NCBI GenBank assembly: GCA_023667055.1
Contig: JAMPAV010000001.1
Coordinates: forward strand, 312,716 to 376,715
Origin: Muribaculum sp.
GTDB lineage: Bacteria; Bacteroidota; Bacteroidia; Bacteroidales; Muribaculaceae
DNA length: 64,000 nucleotides
Direction of reading: 5' to 3'
Part shown: piece after piece, positions 36,495-45,138 of the stretch
Layout of the letters: the number at the start of each line of letters is the position of its first letter
Numbering within the stretch: the stretch's first letter is position 1
The notes under the pieces: generated by a model
Database searches by the model: none
Told to the model about the DNA's origin: nothing
The model's input: only the letters and a program-made list of their open reading frames with translations
Program-made: the position numbers and the translations under genes

Positions 36495-37079
36495 CTAATG
36501 CCGAGGTTGCTGCCTTAGCCATTCGGTGGCTGTGAGGGCGAGCTGGTCATACCATTCTTCGCCGAAACGGCGAATGAGTGGCTCGCGGAGGAATTCATAT
36601 ACGTGGATTCCCTTTTTTCTGCCCAGTATTTCAGCACATTTGCATATTTTCCAGCGATGATAGTTTACTGCGGTCATCCCTCCCACATTTTTGAGCCTTA
36701 TCGGATAAAGGCTGCAGCTGATTGGCTTGAAAAATTCAGTCTTTCCTTCGCGTCGCAGACTTTCAAGAAGACACAGGCATTTACCTCCCGGAGCATAAAA
36801 AGTGAAAATGCAGTCTTTGCCATTTACAATGCTTGTGACAAGATCGCCTTCCTCATCAATATATGATGCTCCCTGTTCCAATGCCACAGCCCGTGCAGCA
36901 GGCGTCATCAATGGCACGAGTTTTGGAAGCTGGTCATTAAGTTTGTCGGCTTCCTCAAGCGTGAGGGGAGCCCCGGCATCGCCCTCTATGCAGCATTCTC
37001 CAAGACAAGTGTCAAGGTCACATTCAAAAAAACTCTCTATCAAGTCAAGAGAGACAAGGGTATCGCTGATTTGTATCAA
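36495..37079 (-). CDS. DUF3109 family cysteine-rich protein
   Basis: 194 residues, cytoplasmic. Several cysteines form a probable metal or iron-sulfur site: FECDLDTCLGECC near the start (Cys20, Cys25, Cys29, Cys30), KDCIFTF and GGKCLC in the middle, SCSLYPIR and KICKCAE later. The pattern matches the DUF3109/YkgJ-type clusters found in Bacteroidetes; the function is unknown. It follows the T9SS plug gene with a gap of 137 bp that contains MITE copy A and TTAAGAG repeats. Confidence 0.88.
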   Translation of the reverse strand: MIQISDTLVSLDLIESFFECDLDTCLGECCIEGDAGAPLTLEEADKLNDQLPKLVPLMTPAARAVALEQGASYIDEEGDLVTSIVNGKDCIFTFYAPGGKCLCLLESLRREGKTEFFKPISCSLYPIRLKNVGGMTAVNYHRWKICKCAEILGRKKGIHVYEFLREPLIRRFGEEWYDQLALTATEWLRQQPRH

Positions 37080-37086
37080 TGGTTTT

Positions 37087-37222
37087 TTAAGAGTTAAGAG
37101 TTAAGAGTAATGTCGCTAAATTAGCACTGTATTAAGGGGCTTGAAGCCCCTTACACAGGAGGAAAACCGATGATTTCGGTGATTAATTTAGTGACATTAG
37201 AGTTAAGAGTTAAGAGTTAAGG
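37087..37222. repeat. TTAAGAG heptamer array interrupted by MITE copy A
   Basis: Three units of TTAAGAG precede the 92-bp element (37108-37199) and three more follow it, up to the stop codon of the DUF5103 gene, whose TAA is formed by the array. Confidence 0.85.
37108..37199. mobile_element. MITE-like element, copy A
   Basis: A 92-bp unit with terminal inverted repeats (16 bp, 15 matching: TAATGTCGCTAAATTA and the complement of TAATTTAGTGACATTA). Inside are an AAGGGGCT/AGCCCCTT hairpin and a CCGA/TCGG hairpin. Copy B at 49140-49231 differs at one base. Taking the element as ending at 37198, the flanks show the 11-bp direct repeat AGAGTTAAGAG, though the array makes this ambiguous here. It has no coding capacity for a transposase. 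Confidence 0.75.
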
Positions 37223-38446
37223 GGTGAGGAGGGAGTCGGATATAAGTCGCGAATAGCGTGCTCCGGTTGGCCTGTACCAGACCTGAATATGATATTCATT
37301 TCTGGTCTCATATTTGTCGCCTTCTATGACCGATGAATCGGGAGCTGGCTCGCCTTTACGCGGAATTGCCACATAGCGGTAGTTGTAGCTGCCCTGTTTC
37401 AAAGGCATTTCAAGACGATATGTTCCTGAAGAGTAGTCGTAGTGCATGCGGTTGTTGTCTCCATATTCATAGCCGGTAAATTCTCCGGCTACATACACAT
37501 CGGCACCCGGAATATCCGGAGCGTCAAGAGTGAAGTGCACTGTGATGTAGTCAGCGCCAAGGTTGGAGTCTGAGGAATTGTATTCTCTCACCAGAAACCG
37601 ACCTTGCTGTGTCTGGTCATAACTGTATTCCGAATCTGCACGTTCCCGGTCTGCAGTGAGCCATACATGATAGTTCTTTCCCATGTATCGCATGGAGTCC
37701 ACGTGCATGTCATTGTAGTTGACACGTATGCTCTCGAAACGACGAAACTCATTGCCGGCCTTGAAAATCAATTGGGGTAGATGACTGTAGCATAAAGCCT
37801 TACCATCCATACGGGATGGCGTGGTCAATTTGCGTTCGGATGCAGGGTCGCTGTTTTGGGAGGCAAGAACTGTTATGTCTGTGTAAGGGTCGTCAATTCT
37901 GACATCAGTAGGCACAACCTCAAGTTCGAGTTGTTGCCATTCAGTATTCGTGCCCCTGTCGGTGCGGGTGGTGACGGATCCTCTCACCTGTGCAACCTGC
38001 TCAGTGATTGAAAAACGAGCCTCTCCCAGGACCGTGTCTGTATCATCACGATTGAAAATCTCCACTATATAATTGCCCGAAACCTTTGGGTTGATGTGCT
38101 CATTGGGAATAAACAATTGATAATTGACATAATGCACAAAAGTGTTGCTACTGTAGGCCCAGTCGTCGATATCCGCTATGTTGAAGCTGTCGAGATAGTC
38201 AGATTCAAGAAGCCTTGATGGTTTCCAGTCGGGTCCGCAATGAACAAGACGATACTGGAGATCGGAGTAGTCTTCAGTCCATTCGTCGAAATTGATTGAG
38301 ATCCGCTCATCACTGCCGAGGCGTATAACAGGCGGCGACATGAAATTGTCTTCCTTCATGACCTTCATGGAGTGGAACTGCGATGCCTTGGCGCAATTGC
38401 CGAGGCATACCAATATGACTGCTATTAATACAGCAAGATTTCTCAT
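37217..38446 (-). CDS. DUF5103 protein, type IX secretion plug domain
   Basis: 409 residues with a signal peptide ending near AKAS. Conserved features of DUF5103 are present: SPPVIRLGSDERISINFDEW, YRLVHCGPDWKPSRL, YVNYQLFIPNEHINPKVSGNY, and the C-terminal ANIY-like domain ADVYVAGEFTGY...Y.YRLEMPLKQGSYNYRYV. This family contains the plug that closes the SprA translocon of T9SS. The gene overlaps the GH3 gene by 4 bp (ATGA) and is presumably cotranscribed. Three T9SS-like cargo proteins are encoded just upstream on the same strand. Confidence 0.9.
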   Translation of the reverse strand: MRNLAVLIAVILVCLGNCAKASQFHSMKVMKEDNFMSPPVIRLGSDERISINFDEWTEDYSDLQYRLVHCGPDWKPSRLLESDYLDSFNIADIDDWAYSSNTFVHYVNYQLFIPNEHINPKVSGNYIVEIFNRDDTDTVLGEARFSITEQVAQVRGSVTTRTDRGTNTEWQQLELEVVPTDVRIDDPYTDITVLASQNSDPASERKLTTPSRMDGKALCYSHLPQLIFKAGNEFRRFESIRVNYNDMHVDSMRYMGKNYHVWLTADRERADSEYSYDQTQQGRFLVREYNSSDSNLGADYITVHFTLDAPDIPGADVYVAGEFTGYEYGDNNRMHYDYSSGTYRLEMPLKQGSYNYRYVAIPRKGEPAPDSSVIEGDKYETRNEYHIQVWYRPTGARYSRLISDSLLTP

Positions 38447-40998
38447 AAGGTAACGGATACAGACTGTGTGCGGTCGGACGAGCCACCGAATGAAATTTCA
38501 TATTCACCGGGGGTGAAAAGCACTTCACCCGCTGCTTCGTTGTAGAAAGAAAACGCGTCCTTGTCAAGCGCAAACTCAACATTGCGGGTCTCACCCTTCT
38601 TGAGATTTATGCGTCGGAATCCTTTGAGGGTCTTGTTGATGGATTTGTCAGCCTTGTTTTTCAGATACACCTGGACCACTTCGTCGCCATCCATCGCTCC
38701 TGAATTCTTAACATCAAAAGTCAAAGACACGGAATTGTCAGTGCTGTTTACGGTTGCTGACGGATTGGAATATTCAAAGTCAGTGTAGCTGAGACCATGT
38801 CCGAAGGCATAAAGCGGTTTCTCGGTCATGAAGCGATATGTACGCCCTTCCATACTGTAGTCCTGATAATCGGGAAGCTGAGCATCATTGCGGTAGAACG
38901 TCACCGGAAGGCGGCCGGCCGGATTATACGCTCCGTAGAGTGTCTCGGCCACTGCGCGGCCCCCGGCCTCACCCGGATACCATGCCTGCATAATCGCATC
39001 GCAGATGGAGTCTTCCGGTGCAAGGGCAATAGCACTTCCTGAACAATTTACAAACACCACTTTCTTGCCCTCTTTCTTGAGCTTCGCAAGCAAATTGCGC
39101 TGCACTGTCGGGAGTTCTATGGTCTCCCGGTCACCATCTCTGAACCCTTCCACTGTCACGGGCATTTCCTCTCCCTCCAAGGCTGCGGATATCCCTCCGG
39201 CGAAAATCACGACATCGGCGTCACCGCAATCAGTATCGTAGTCGAGAGCCTGACCGAAGTCAAATTTCAGAGTGGCCACCGATGGCCTGTCGTGGGAATA
39301 TTGTATCTCAATGTCGTATTTCTTCCCTTTTTCAGCATCAAGTATGTAGGTATAGTCGAGAGTAGGATTAGACCCGTATGATTTCATCACTCTCTCGCCA
39401 TTTATGTTCAACGCCTTAAACCCACGGTCGGCATTCATGGCTATGATATATTTGCCAGACTCGTCAGGAGTAAACTCTGTCTGGAAGATTGCGGAGAAAT
39501 TCTCGAGATCCACATTGGGGGCGAACACAGTGGCTCCACCATTGCTCTTGTTGATGGGAGAAGTGAGAGTCTCAGTTGCCACCGGATTACCTTCATAGTT
39601 GAGATTGTTCCAGTATCTGACAGACACCCCGGGCGTTCCTTTGCTTTCAAGCTGACTGAAAACTGAACTGAAATTCTTGTTCTCCACAAAATCGCAACCC
39701 TTGAGATAGGGCGCATCCGGATTGAAATCGCGGATACCTTCAAGAATACTGATTGTGTGAAGCGGAAATCCGTTGTAATTGCCCCATTGCATCACGGTGT
39801 CGTTGGCATTAGGTCCCATCACGACAACCTTGGAATTGACCGGCAGCGGAAGGACTCCATTGTTTTTTAGCAAAGTCATCGACTTGCGCGCGGCATCAAG
39901 AGCGAGAGCCTTATGCTCAGGAGTGCAGATGTCTTTTTCTCCAAGAGAATTATACTCACAGTCCGGGTCATTGAATATTTCTCCAAGCTGGAATCTGGTC
40001 TCAAGAAGACGCATCAGGCTCCGGTCGATATCCTCTTTGCCAAGCAGTCCCTTCTCCAGGGCTTCTTTAAGTCCGATATAACTTGACCCACATTCAAGGT
40101 CTGTACCTGAAACCACGGCATCTGCGCTTGCCTCTACCTGAGAAGGATGTGTGGCATGGGCATCCGGACGATAAAAATCACGTATGGCCCAGCAGTCGGA
40201 CACTATAATCTTGTCGTAGCCCCACTTGTTGCGTAGTATGTCGTTGAGAAGACGCTTGTTGCTGCAGCAGGGCTCTCCTTCCACACGGTTGTAGGCACAC
40301 ATCACCTGGCCGACGTTGGCATCCACAAGAGTCTTGAACGATGGCAGATATGTGTCCCACAGGTCGCGCGGGTCAATGTCTTTCGCATCGAAGGAGTGAC
40401 GGTTCCATTCCGGACCGCTGTGCACCGCATAGTGCTTTGCGCATGCTATGGTTTTCATATATTTGGAATCGGCAGGACCCTGAAGTCCTTCCACCACTGC
40501 CTTTCCAAGCACAGATGTCAGATACGGGTCTTCACCGTATGTTTCCTGTCCCCTACCCCACCTTGGGTCGCGGAAGATATTTACGTTGGGAGTCCAGAAA
40601 GTCAGTCCCTGATAGCGAAGATGTTCATTGTCGCCCACAACGTTGTACTTTGCGCGAGCCTCATCGCTAACTGCGTCAAAAACATTATATAAGAGGGGTG
40701 CATCAAAAGTGGCGGCCAATCCGATTGCCTGCGGAAACACGGTGGCATGACCATTACGCCCGATTCCATGCAATGCCTCGTTCCACCAGTTGTAGCGTTT
40801 GATGCCAAGGCGTTCTATTGCCGGAGAATCATCCATCATCATGGAAATTTTTTCTTCCATGGTCAGTTCTTTAAGAAGAGACTCCGCACGCTGTTTCGGC
40901 GAGAGATTCGGGTTTTTATAATCTTGCGCATGGAGAGAATAAGTTGTACCCCCTAACATGGCTGCTGATATTGCTATTGCGGCAAATAGATGCTTCAT
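38443..40998 (-). CDS. GH3 family beta-glycosidase (beta-xylosidase/beta-glucosidase type), secreted
   Basis: 851 residues with a signal peptide (to about 24). The GH3 N-domain (about 30-300) carries RWGRGQETYGEDPYL, KHYAVHSGPE and the nucleophile Asp268 in IIVSDCW. A PA14-like insert (about 440-590; FTPDESGKYIIAMNADRGFK) splits the C-terminal domain, which continues with AWYPGEAGGRAVAETLYG, and an FN3-like domain closes the protein (YLKNKADKSINKTLKGF). The insert and the motif CAYNRVEGEPCC resemble xylan-1,4-beta-xylosidases. Exact substrate not decided. First gene of a unit with DUF5103; a promoter lies 82 bp upstream. Confidence 0.93.
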   Translation of the reverse strand: MKHLFAAIAISAAMLGGTTYSLHAQDYKNPNLSPKQRAESLLKELTMEEKISMMMDDSPAIERLGIKRYNWWNEALHGIGRNGHATVFPQAIGLAATFDAPLLYNVFDAVSDEARAKYNVVGDNEHLRYQGLTFWTPNVNIFRDPRWGRGQETYGEDPYLTSVLGKAVVEGLQGPADSKYMKTIACAKHYAVHSGPEWNRHSFDAKDIDPRDLWDTYLPSFKTLVDANVGQVMCAYNRVEGEPCCSNKRLLNDILRNKWGYDKIIVSDCWAIRDFYRPDAHATHPSQVEASADAVVSGTDLECGSSYIGLKEALEKGLLGKEDIDRSLMRLLETRFQLGEIFNDPDCEYNSLGEKDICTPEHKALALDAARKSMTLLKNNGVLPLPVNSKVVVMGPNANDTVMQWGNYNGFPLHTISILEGIRDFNPDAPYLKGCDFVENKNFSSVFSQLESKGTPGVSVRYWNNLNYEGNPVATETLTSPINKSNGGATVFAPNVDLENFSAIFQTEFTPDESGKYIIAMNADRGFKALNINGERVMKSYGSNPTLDYTYILDAEKGKKYDIEIQYSHDRPSVATLKFDFGQALDYDTDCGDADVVIFAGGISAALEGEEMPVTVEGFRDGDRETIELPTVQRNLLAKLKKEGKKVVFVNCSGSAIALAPEDSICDAIMQAWYPGEAGGRAVAETLYGAYNPAGRLPVTFYRNDAQLPDYQDYSMEGRTYRFMTEKPLYAFGHGLSYTDFEYSNPSATVNSTDNSVSLTFDVKNSGAMDGDEVVQVYLKNKADKSINKTLKGFRRINLKKGETRNVEFALDKDAFSFYNEAAGEVLFTPGEYEISFGGSSDRTQSVSVTL

Positions 40999-41079
40999 GC
41001 GATTTACTGAAAGGCTAATGACGTTATGAATTAAGCAACATAATATAATTGTTGCTGAACAAAAATTTATTTATTTTTG

Positions 41080-41110
41080 CAAATATAGCATTTTTCTGAA
41101 TAATATGCAA
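41080..41110 (-). promoter_or_regulatory. Promoter of the GH3-DUF5103 unit
   Basis: On the minus strand, TTG at 41110-41108, a 20-bp spacer and TATATTTG at 41087-41080, matching the Bacteroidetes consensus. Predicted start near 41073, about 75 nt before the GH3 ATG. Confidence 0.75.
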
Positions 41111-41139
41111 ATATCCCATAGAAAAACTCACCGACAAGC

Positions 41140-41171
41140 AATCAGGGCACGCAATTTTGCGTGCCCTGATT
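41140..41171 (-). terminator. Terminator hairpin after the Omp28-domain gene
   Basis: Perfect 15-bp stem (41140-41154 with 41157-41171) with a 2-base nominal loop, 36 bp after the stop at 41208. No clear T run, but its strength and place suggest transcript ending. A weaker hairpin GAGACAGCC/GGCTATCTC stands between it and the stop. Confidence 0.65.
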
Positions 41172-41207
41172 AGTAAAAGTAGGACTGAGAGATAGCCGCA
41201 GGCTGTC

Positions 41208-44200
41208 TCAGAGAAGAATCTTGTGATGGCGCACACCGTCGGCAGTGCGCACAATGACAATTGCAATGCCATGGTTATTGTCAACATCGAGCGAAACGGT
41301 GTCAACACCGGCAGCAGTTGCAATCTTCATGCCATCGAGCGTATATATCTCCACTTCGAGATCACCGGGATATGACACACTGACATAGCCATTAGCTGCA
41401 GTCATCGAATAGAAATCTGAATTGATTGCATCTACAGCGGAGTCTTTTCCGGTATAGCAACGGTTGGCATTCAGAATCTTGCCCGATTCCGAGTCGATGA
41501 GCATCGCAGTCACGTGAGTCTTGTCGATATCGGCAATCGACTGAGGAGCAAGCACCTTCATCTGCACTGTATATGGCACGCCGGCCTTGATTGAAGAAGG
41601 AAGAAGACCTCCCGTACCATTGAAAGTGTTGCCTTCCCAATTGCGAAGCACGTTGTGATAATAGTAAAGATTATTGTTGCGGTTGTAGATGCCGTTGGCA
41701 CCCCATTCGCCAAGAACAGCTTGGTCGTGGGCCACACCGTTGCTCTGAACGCCTCTCAGGTCATCCTCGCAAAGTTCCACCAGCATGTTAATGTTGGCGT
41801 TTTCCATGTCGAGAGCATAAGTCACCTGAATGTCAGCGATACAATATGTGCCATCGTAAGCCACCGACTTCACCTCGATATCAGCCGGAGCCATCACCTC
41901 GAGTTCAGCCACCACATGATCATACCATACATCCGCATTCTTATATACATAATTGTTGGAAGCATCGGTTGACATTGGGGAAATAATATTCTGTCCACGG
42001 TTGATTCTCGCTGTGGGAGCAGCCGACATTCCGAGGTTTGAGGTCAGAGCCTGTACCTTTTCATTGTTGAAGTTGTCACCGGGATAAGAGTGGAGTTCTA
42101 TGGGAAGTACCAGTCCGGGGAAGTCTTTCTGTATCCATTCGAGGGCAGCGTGTCCCAGCGGACAGAACTGGCAGCCCTGACCGGTGTATTCCTCAATCAC
42201 AACCTTCTTTGAGGTCTCAATGGCAAGATTGGACACAGCGCCGCTTACAGACTGAGTGACGTCGCCCATTGTCACATTGAGTTTGTATTTATTTTCCTTA
42301 CCGACAGTGAGCGGCAACATACGGGGCATTTTGAAATCAAGCTTCCAACCTTTGGATGCTACGACATCGGCATCAGTGAGTGTGGAGACCATGTTGCCGT
42401 CGGCATCCGCAAGCTCGATGGTATAACCCTTGTAGGATTCAGTCTCGCTCAACACCTGAAGTTGACCGGCAACCTCCATTTCAGATTTGGCCACAGCAGT
42501 GGTCGGAGTCAGATTGAGGACAGCAAACTTCATGTCCATGGCAATCTTCACGTCATCAAGGAACACGGCAGACTTGTTGCGGTTTTCATTCACGAAAGCC
42601 ACATAGATATTCTTACCGGCATACTTTGACAGCGACAATATATTGTCACGCCAATCTCCCGTCAGGAGTTCCTCGCTTTCACCCGGGGTCTGCTCCTCAT
42701 CGTAAATCTTCTCTCCATAAAGACGGAAATTATTGACAATGGAAGTTGTGAGTGTGGTATAAATATCATCTGTTGCATATACATACACAGCGAGATGGTC
42801 GCCGACATTGCGATAGCTCTGCGACTTGAACGAGAGATATGTAGATTCGTCAGAAATGTTGAGTATTGGGGTCACCAACCATGCATCGGCCTTACCCGGG
42901 TTCTTGAACATGGAGTGGGAAGCCACACTTTGACCAATGGCTGTTTCATTTTCCATGACTTGAAGCCAAGGCATACCTGCAGTGAAACCCCATCCGGCCA
43001 CAAGGTCGATAGGCTCTTGCTCAGGCTCGCCATCATAGACCATCCACTTGTTGGTCAGGCCCTCGTCAAAATCATCCTCAAACAGCACGCCATCCAAACC
43101 GGGACCTTCGGGAAGATAACTGCCTACATATTTAATGAGAATTTCTTCATTTGGATCTGCACCGGAGATATCAGACACAGTGCCTGCAGGAATGACAATT
43201 TCATAATTCGAACCAAATGCAAGACGCTGTTCAAGAAGAGGATAGATACTGAGCACATCACCGGTGATTGAGCCGCTCAGCACTGCAATCGGATCTCTCT
43301 TGCCTTCACTGTCGAGAAGATAAAGCATCATAGGATTCTTGCTGTCTTCCACCACTGCCACATCTGAATTGAATCTTATGCTGACAGGATTGGAGTTGGC
43401 ATTGATGCGCGAAACCTCCGAACCACTTACCGGAGATATAGTGACCGGAGCCACAGGAGCATCCGGGCGACCTTTGTACGACACACGTATTTCATCGTTC
43501 TTACACTCGGAATCACCCTCAAGCGAGACTATTCCGGCGGGGAAGACCACAGTATAATTCTTGCCTTCCTCAAGACGGCGATTGCGGAATATGGCTGTCA
43601 CCGTTCTCGGATTGCCGGCATCCTTGGCAAGCGATATCGAATTGGCCACCACATTGCCAGACTGGTCAAGAAGCGAGACTGCATTATACTGGCCAAGCAC
43701 ATCAATATTGCGGTCGAAAGTCACCTTCACCTCGCGGAGGTTGGCAAACGAAGAATTGTTGACCGGAGTGGCGTAATAGTTGCCAAGCATATTGAAATCC
43801 TTCACAATCTCCGGAAGCGGAACAGGGAGCTTGATAAGATAAGACATGTAGGGGCTTGCAGAGTAGTCAGAAGCAAGAAGAGTGAGGCCATCATTTGAGA
43901 CATTGGTGAATGTGCCCGTAAGGCCAAGGCCGTCATGGGCATACTGCTGTTCCCAGTCGATATTCCACAGTTGCTGGGCCACCACGCCAAAGTCATACCA
44001 GTACTTGCCGGTCTTGAAATACCAGTCGCGCATCGGGCCTTCGTATGACTTTGAGGCATATATGGTGCCAAGAGGGTCTGCCATGCCCGACGTGTAACCG
44101 GTGGATTCCGGCACTACCGTATAGGTCTTGTTGTCGCAGTCGTAATAGAAAATACCCGATTCATCTGTGACTGAATAGAGCTCACCACACATTTGGTGGG

Positions 44201-45011
44201 TGTCACCTACAAAGTTGCCGGGATTGGCATAAAGCACACCCTCCACATTACGGTTGAACGTGTATTGGTTGCCATTCTCAATAACTTCCATACCGACACC
44301 ACACCAAGTCTTATTGTTCATGTCGTAAATGAAAGTCCAGCAATCATCGGGGTATGAGAAATTGACCATACCTGAGAAGTATGCGCCGTCGGTTGATATG
44401 TCACCTGCATAGAGCTGCTGCACCATATTGTCGAGCGTACCGGTGGTAGAAGAAAGATTCGGACCTATCGGCTTTGGAAGGTTGGCGGGAGTTATATCCT
44501 TGGGAGTTTCACCCGAGAGATCCCAGACACGCATGGTGGCAAACATGCCGTCGCCAAGGCGAACGGTGCCGATAGCCAATTTGCCATCGGGAGTGATGCG
44601 CTCTATGGTGCCGGCCTTATACTGATGTTTGTTTTCAACCTCCTCCCACTTCCGCGTGGAAGAGCGCCAGATAGCCGGAAGGTCGTTGTAGCTTCCCACC
44701 ACTATGCTGCCGTCGTTGGTGACATCGTTAGCCGTCATCACGGCGATTGAGCCAGCCTCCTCCTCAGTGAAGAGATAGGTCATCTTCTTGGATGTTACGT
44801 CGTATAGACGAGGGAATGTATAGGCACCATCCACAACCTGCGATTTGCCGTAGCCCACGGCCCAGAGGCCGTTGTCGGAGATTCTTTCAAGCGAACCTCC
44901 GTAGGAATTGTCAGACACCGCCATGATATCAGGAGCCGGCTGGGTTGTGGCAGCCTGGATCGAGACACTTGTCAGCAGTGTCGCAAAAAATAGACACACA
45001 TTTCGATTCAT
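41208..45011 (-). CDS. Large secreted protein with Omp28/thioredoxin-like module and T9SS-like tail
   Basis: 1267 residues with a signal peptide (about 1-20). Order of regions: N-terminal repeat region resembling a beta-propeller (GLWAVGYGKSQ, DGSIVVGSYND, to about 400); two bacterial Ig-like domains with VKVTFDRNID and IRFNSDVAVV cores (about 405-610); a choice-of-anchor J-like domain (FEDDFDEGLTNKWMVYDG, about 620-790); an Omp28-type thioredoxin-like domain with Cys947 and Cys950 in GQGCQFCPLG (about 930-1180); and a C-terminal sorting domain (YTLDGMKIATA...GIAIVIVRTADG). Probably exported through T9SS. Third gene of a likely three-gene unit. Confidence 0.85.
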   Translation of the reverse strand: MNRNVCLFFATLLTSVSIQAATTQPAPDIMAVSDNSYGGSLERISDNGLWAVGYGKSQVVDGAYTFPRLYDVTSKKMTYLFTEEEAGSIAVMTANDVTNDGSIVVGSYNDLPAIWRSSTRKWEEVENKHQYKAGTIERITPDGKLAIGTVRLGDGMFATMRVWDLSGETPKDITPANLPKPIGPNLSSTTGTLDNMVQQLYAGDISTDGAYFSGMVNFSYPDDCWTFIYDMNNKTWCGVGMEVIENGNQYTFNRNVEGVLYANPGNFVGDTHQMCGELYSVTDESGIFYYDCDNKTYTVVPESTGYTSGMADPLGTIYASKSYEGPMRDWYFKTGKYWYDFGVVAQQLWNIDWEQQYAHDGLGLTGTFTNVSNDGLTLLASDYSASPYMSYLIKLPVPLPEIVKDFNMLGNYYATPVNNSSFANLREVKVTFDRNIDVLGQYNAVSLLDQSGNVVANSISLAKDAGNPRTVTAIFRNRRLEEGKNYTVVFPAGIVSLEGDSECKNDEIRVSYKGRPDAPVAPVTISPVSGSEVSRINANSNPVSIRFNSDVAVVEDSKNPMMLYLLDSEGKRDPIAVLSGSITGDVLSIYPLLEQRLAFGSNYEIVIPAGTVSDISGADPNEEILIKYVGSYLPEGPGLDGVLFEDDFDEGLTNKWMVYDGEPEQEPIDLVAGWGFTAGMPWLQVMENETAIGQSVASHSMFKNPGKADAWLVTPILNISDESTYLSFKSQSYRNVGDHLAVYVYATDDIYTTLTTSIVNNFRLYGEKIYDEEQTPGESEELLTGDWRDNILSLSKYAGKNIYVAFVNENRNKSAVFLDDVKIAMDMKFAVLNLTPTTAVAKSEMEVAGQLQVLSETESYKGYTIELADADGNMVSTLTDADVVASKGWKLDFKMPRMLPLTVGKENKYKLNVTMGDVTQSVSGAVSNLAIETSKKVVIEEYTGQGCQFCPLGHAALEWIQKDFPGLVLPIELHSYPGDNFNNEKVQALTSNLGMSAAPTARINRGQNIISPMSTDASNNYVYKNADVWYDHVVAELEVMAPADIEVKSVAYDGTYCIADIQVTYALDMENANINMLVELCEDDLRGVQSNGVAHDQAVLGEWGANGIYNRNNNLYYYHNVLRNWEGNTFNGTGGLLPSSIKAGVPYTVQMKVLAPQSIADIDKTHVTAMLIDSESGKILNANRCYTGKDSAVDAINSDFYSMTAANGYVSVSYPGDLEVEIYTLDGMKIATAAGVDTVSLDVDNNHGIAIVIVRTADGVRHHKILL

Positions 45012-45038
45012 GATGAAATAAAATTTAAAATTGTTGGT

Positions 45039-45068
45039 AGCCGGAAAGCGGTTCAGGGCTTTCCGGCT
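45039..45068 (-). repeat. Perfect 11-bp hairpin in the spacer before the Omp28-domain gene
   Basis: AGCCGGAAAGC (45039-45049) and GCTTTCCGGCT (45058-45068) are exact reverse complements with an 8-base loop, 27 bp before the ATG. No T run of note follows; it could affect translation or mRNA processing. Confidence 0.6.
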
Positions 45069-45077
45069 TATATTCGT

Positions 45078-45135
45078 ATCTCAAGATGCAACATGATGAA
45101 TCATGATATCTCAAGATGCAACATGATGAATCATG
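45078..45135. repeat. Two tandem copies of a 30-bp unit
   Basis: The unit begins ATCTCAAGATGCAACATGAT and ends GAATCATGAT; the second copy is cut 2 bp short. Its CATGATGAATCATGAT part also occurs at 51074-51089. Confidence 0.85.
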
Positions 45136-45138
45136 GCC

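Noticed and set aside
37108-37199. MITE copy A as a plain transcription terminator
   Set aside because: The GGGGCT hairpin has no T run, and the 92-bp unit with inverted ends recurs elsewhere, which a terminator does not explain.
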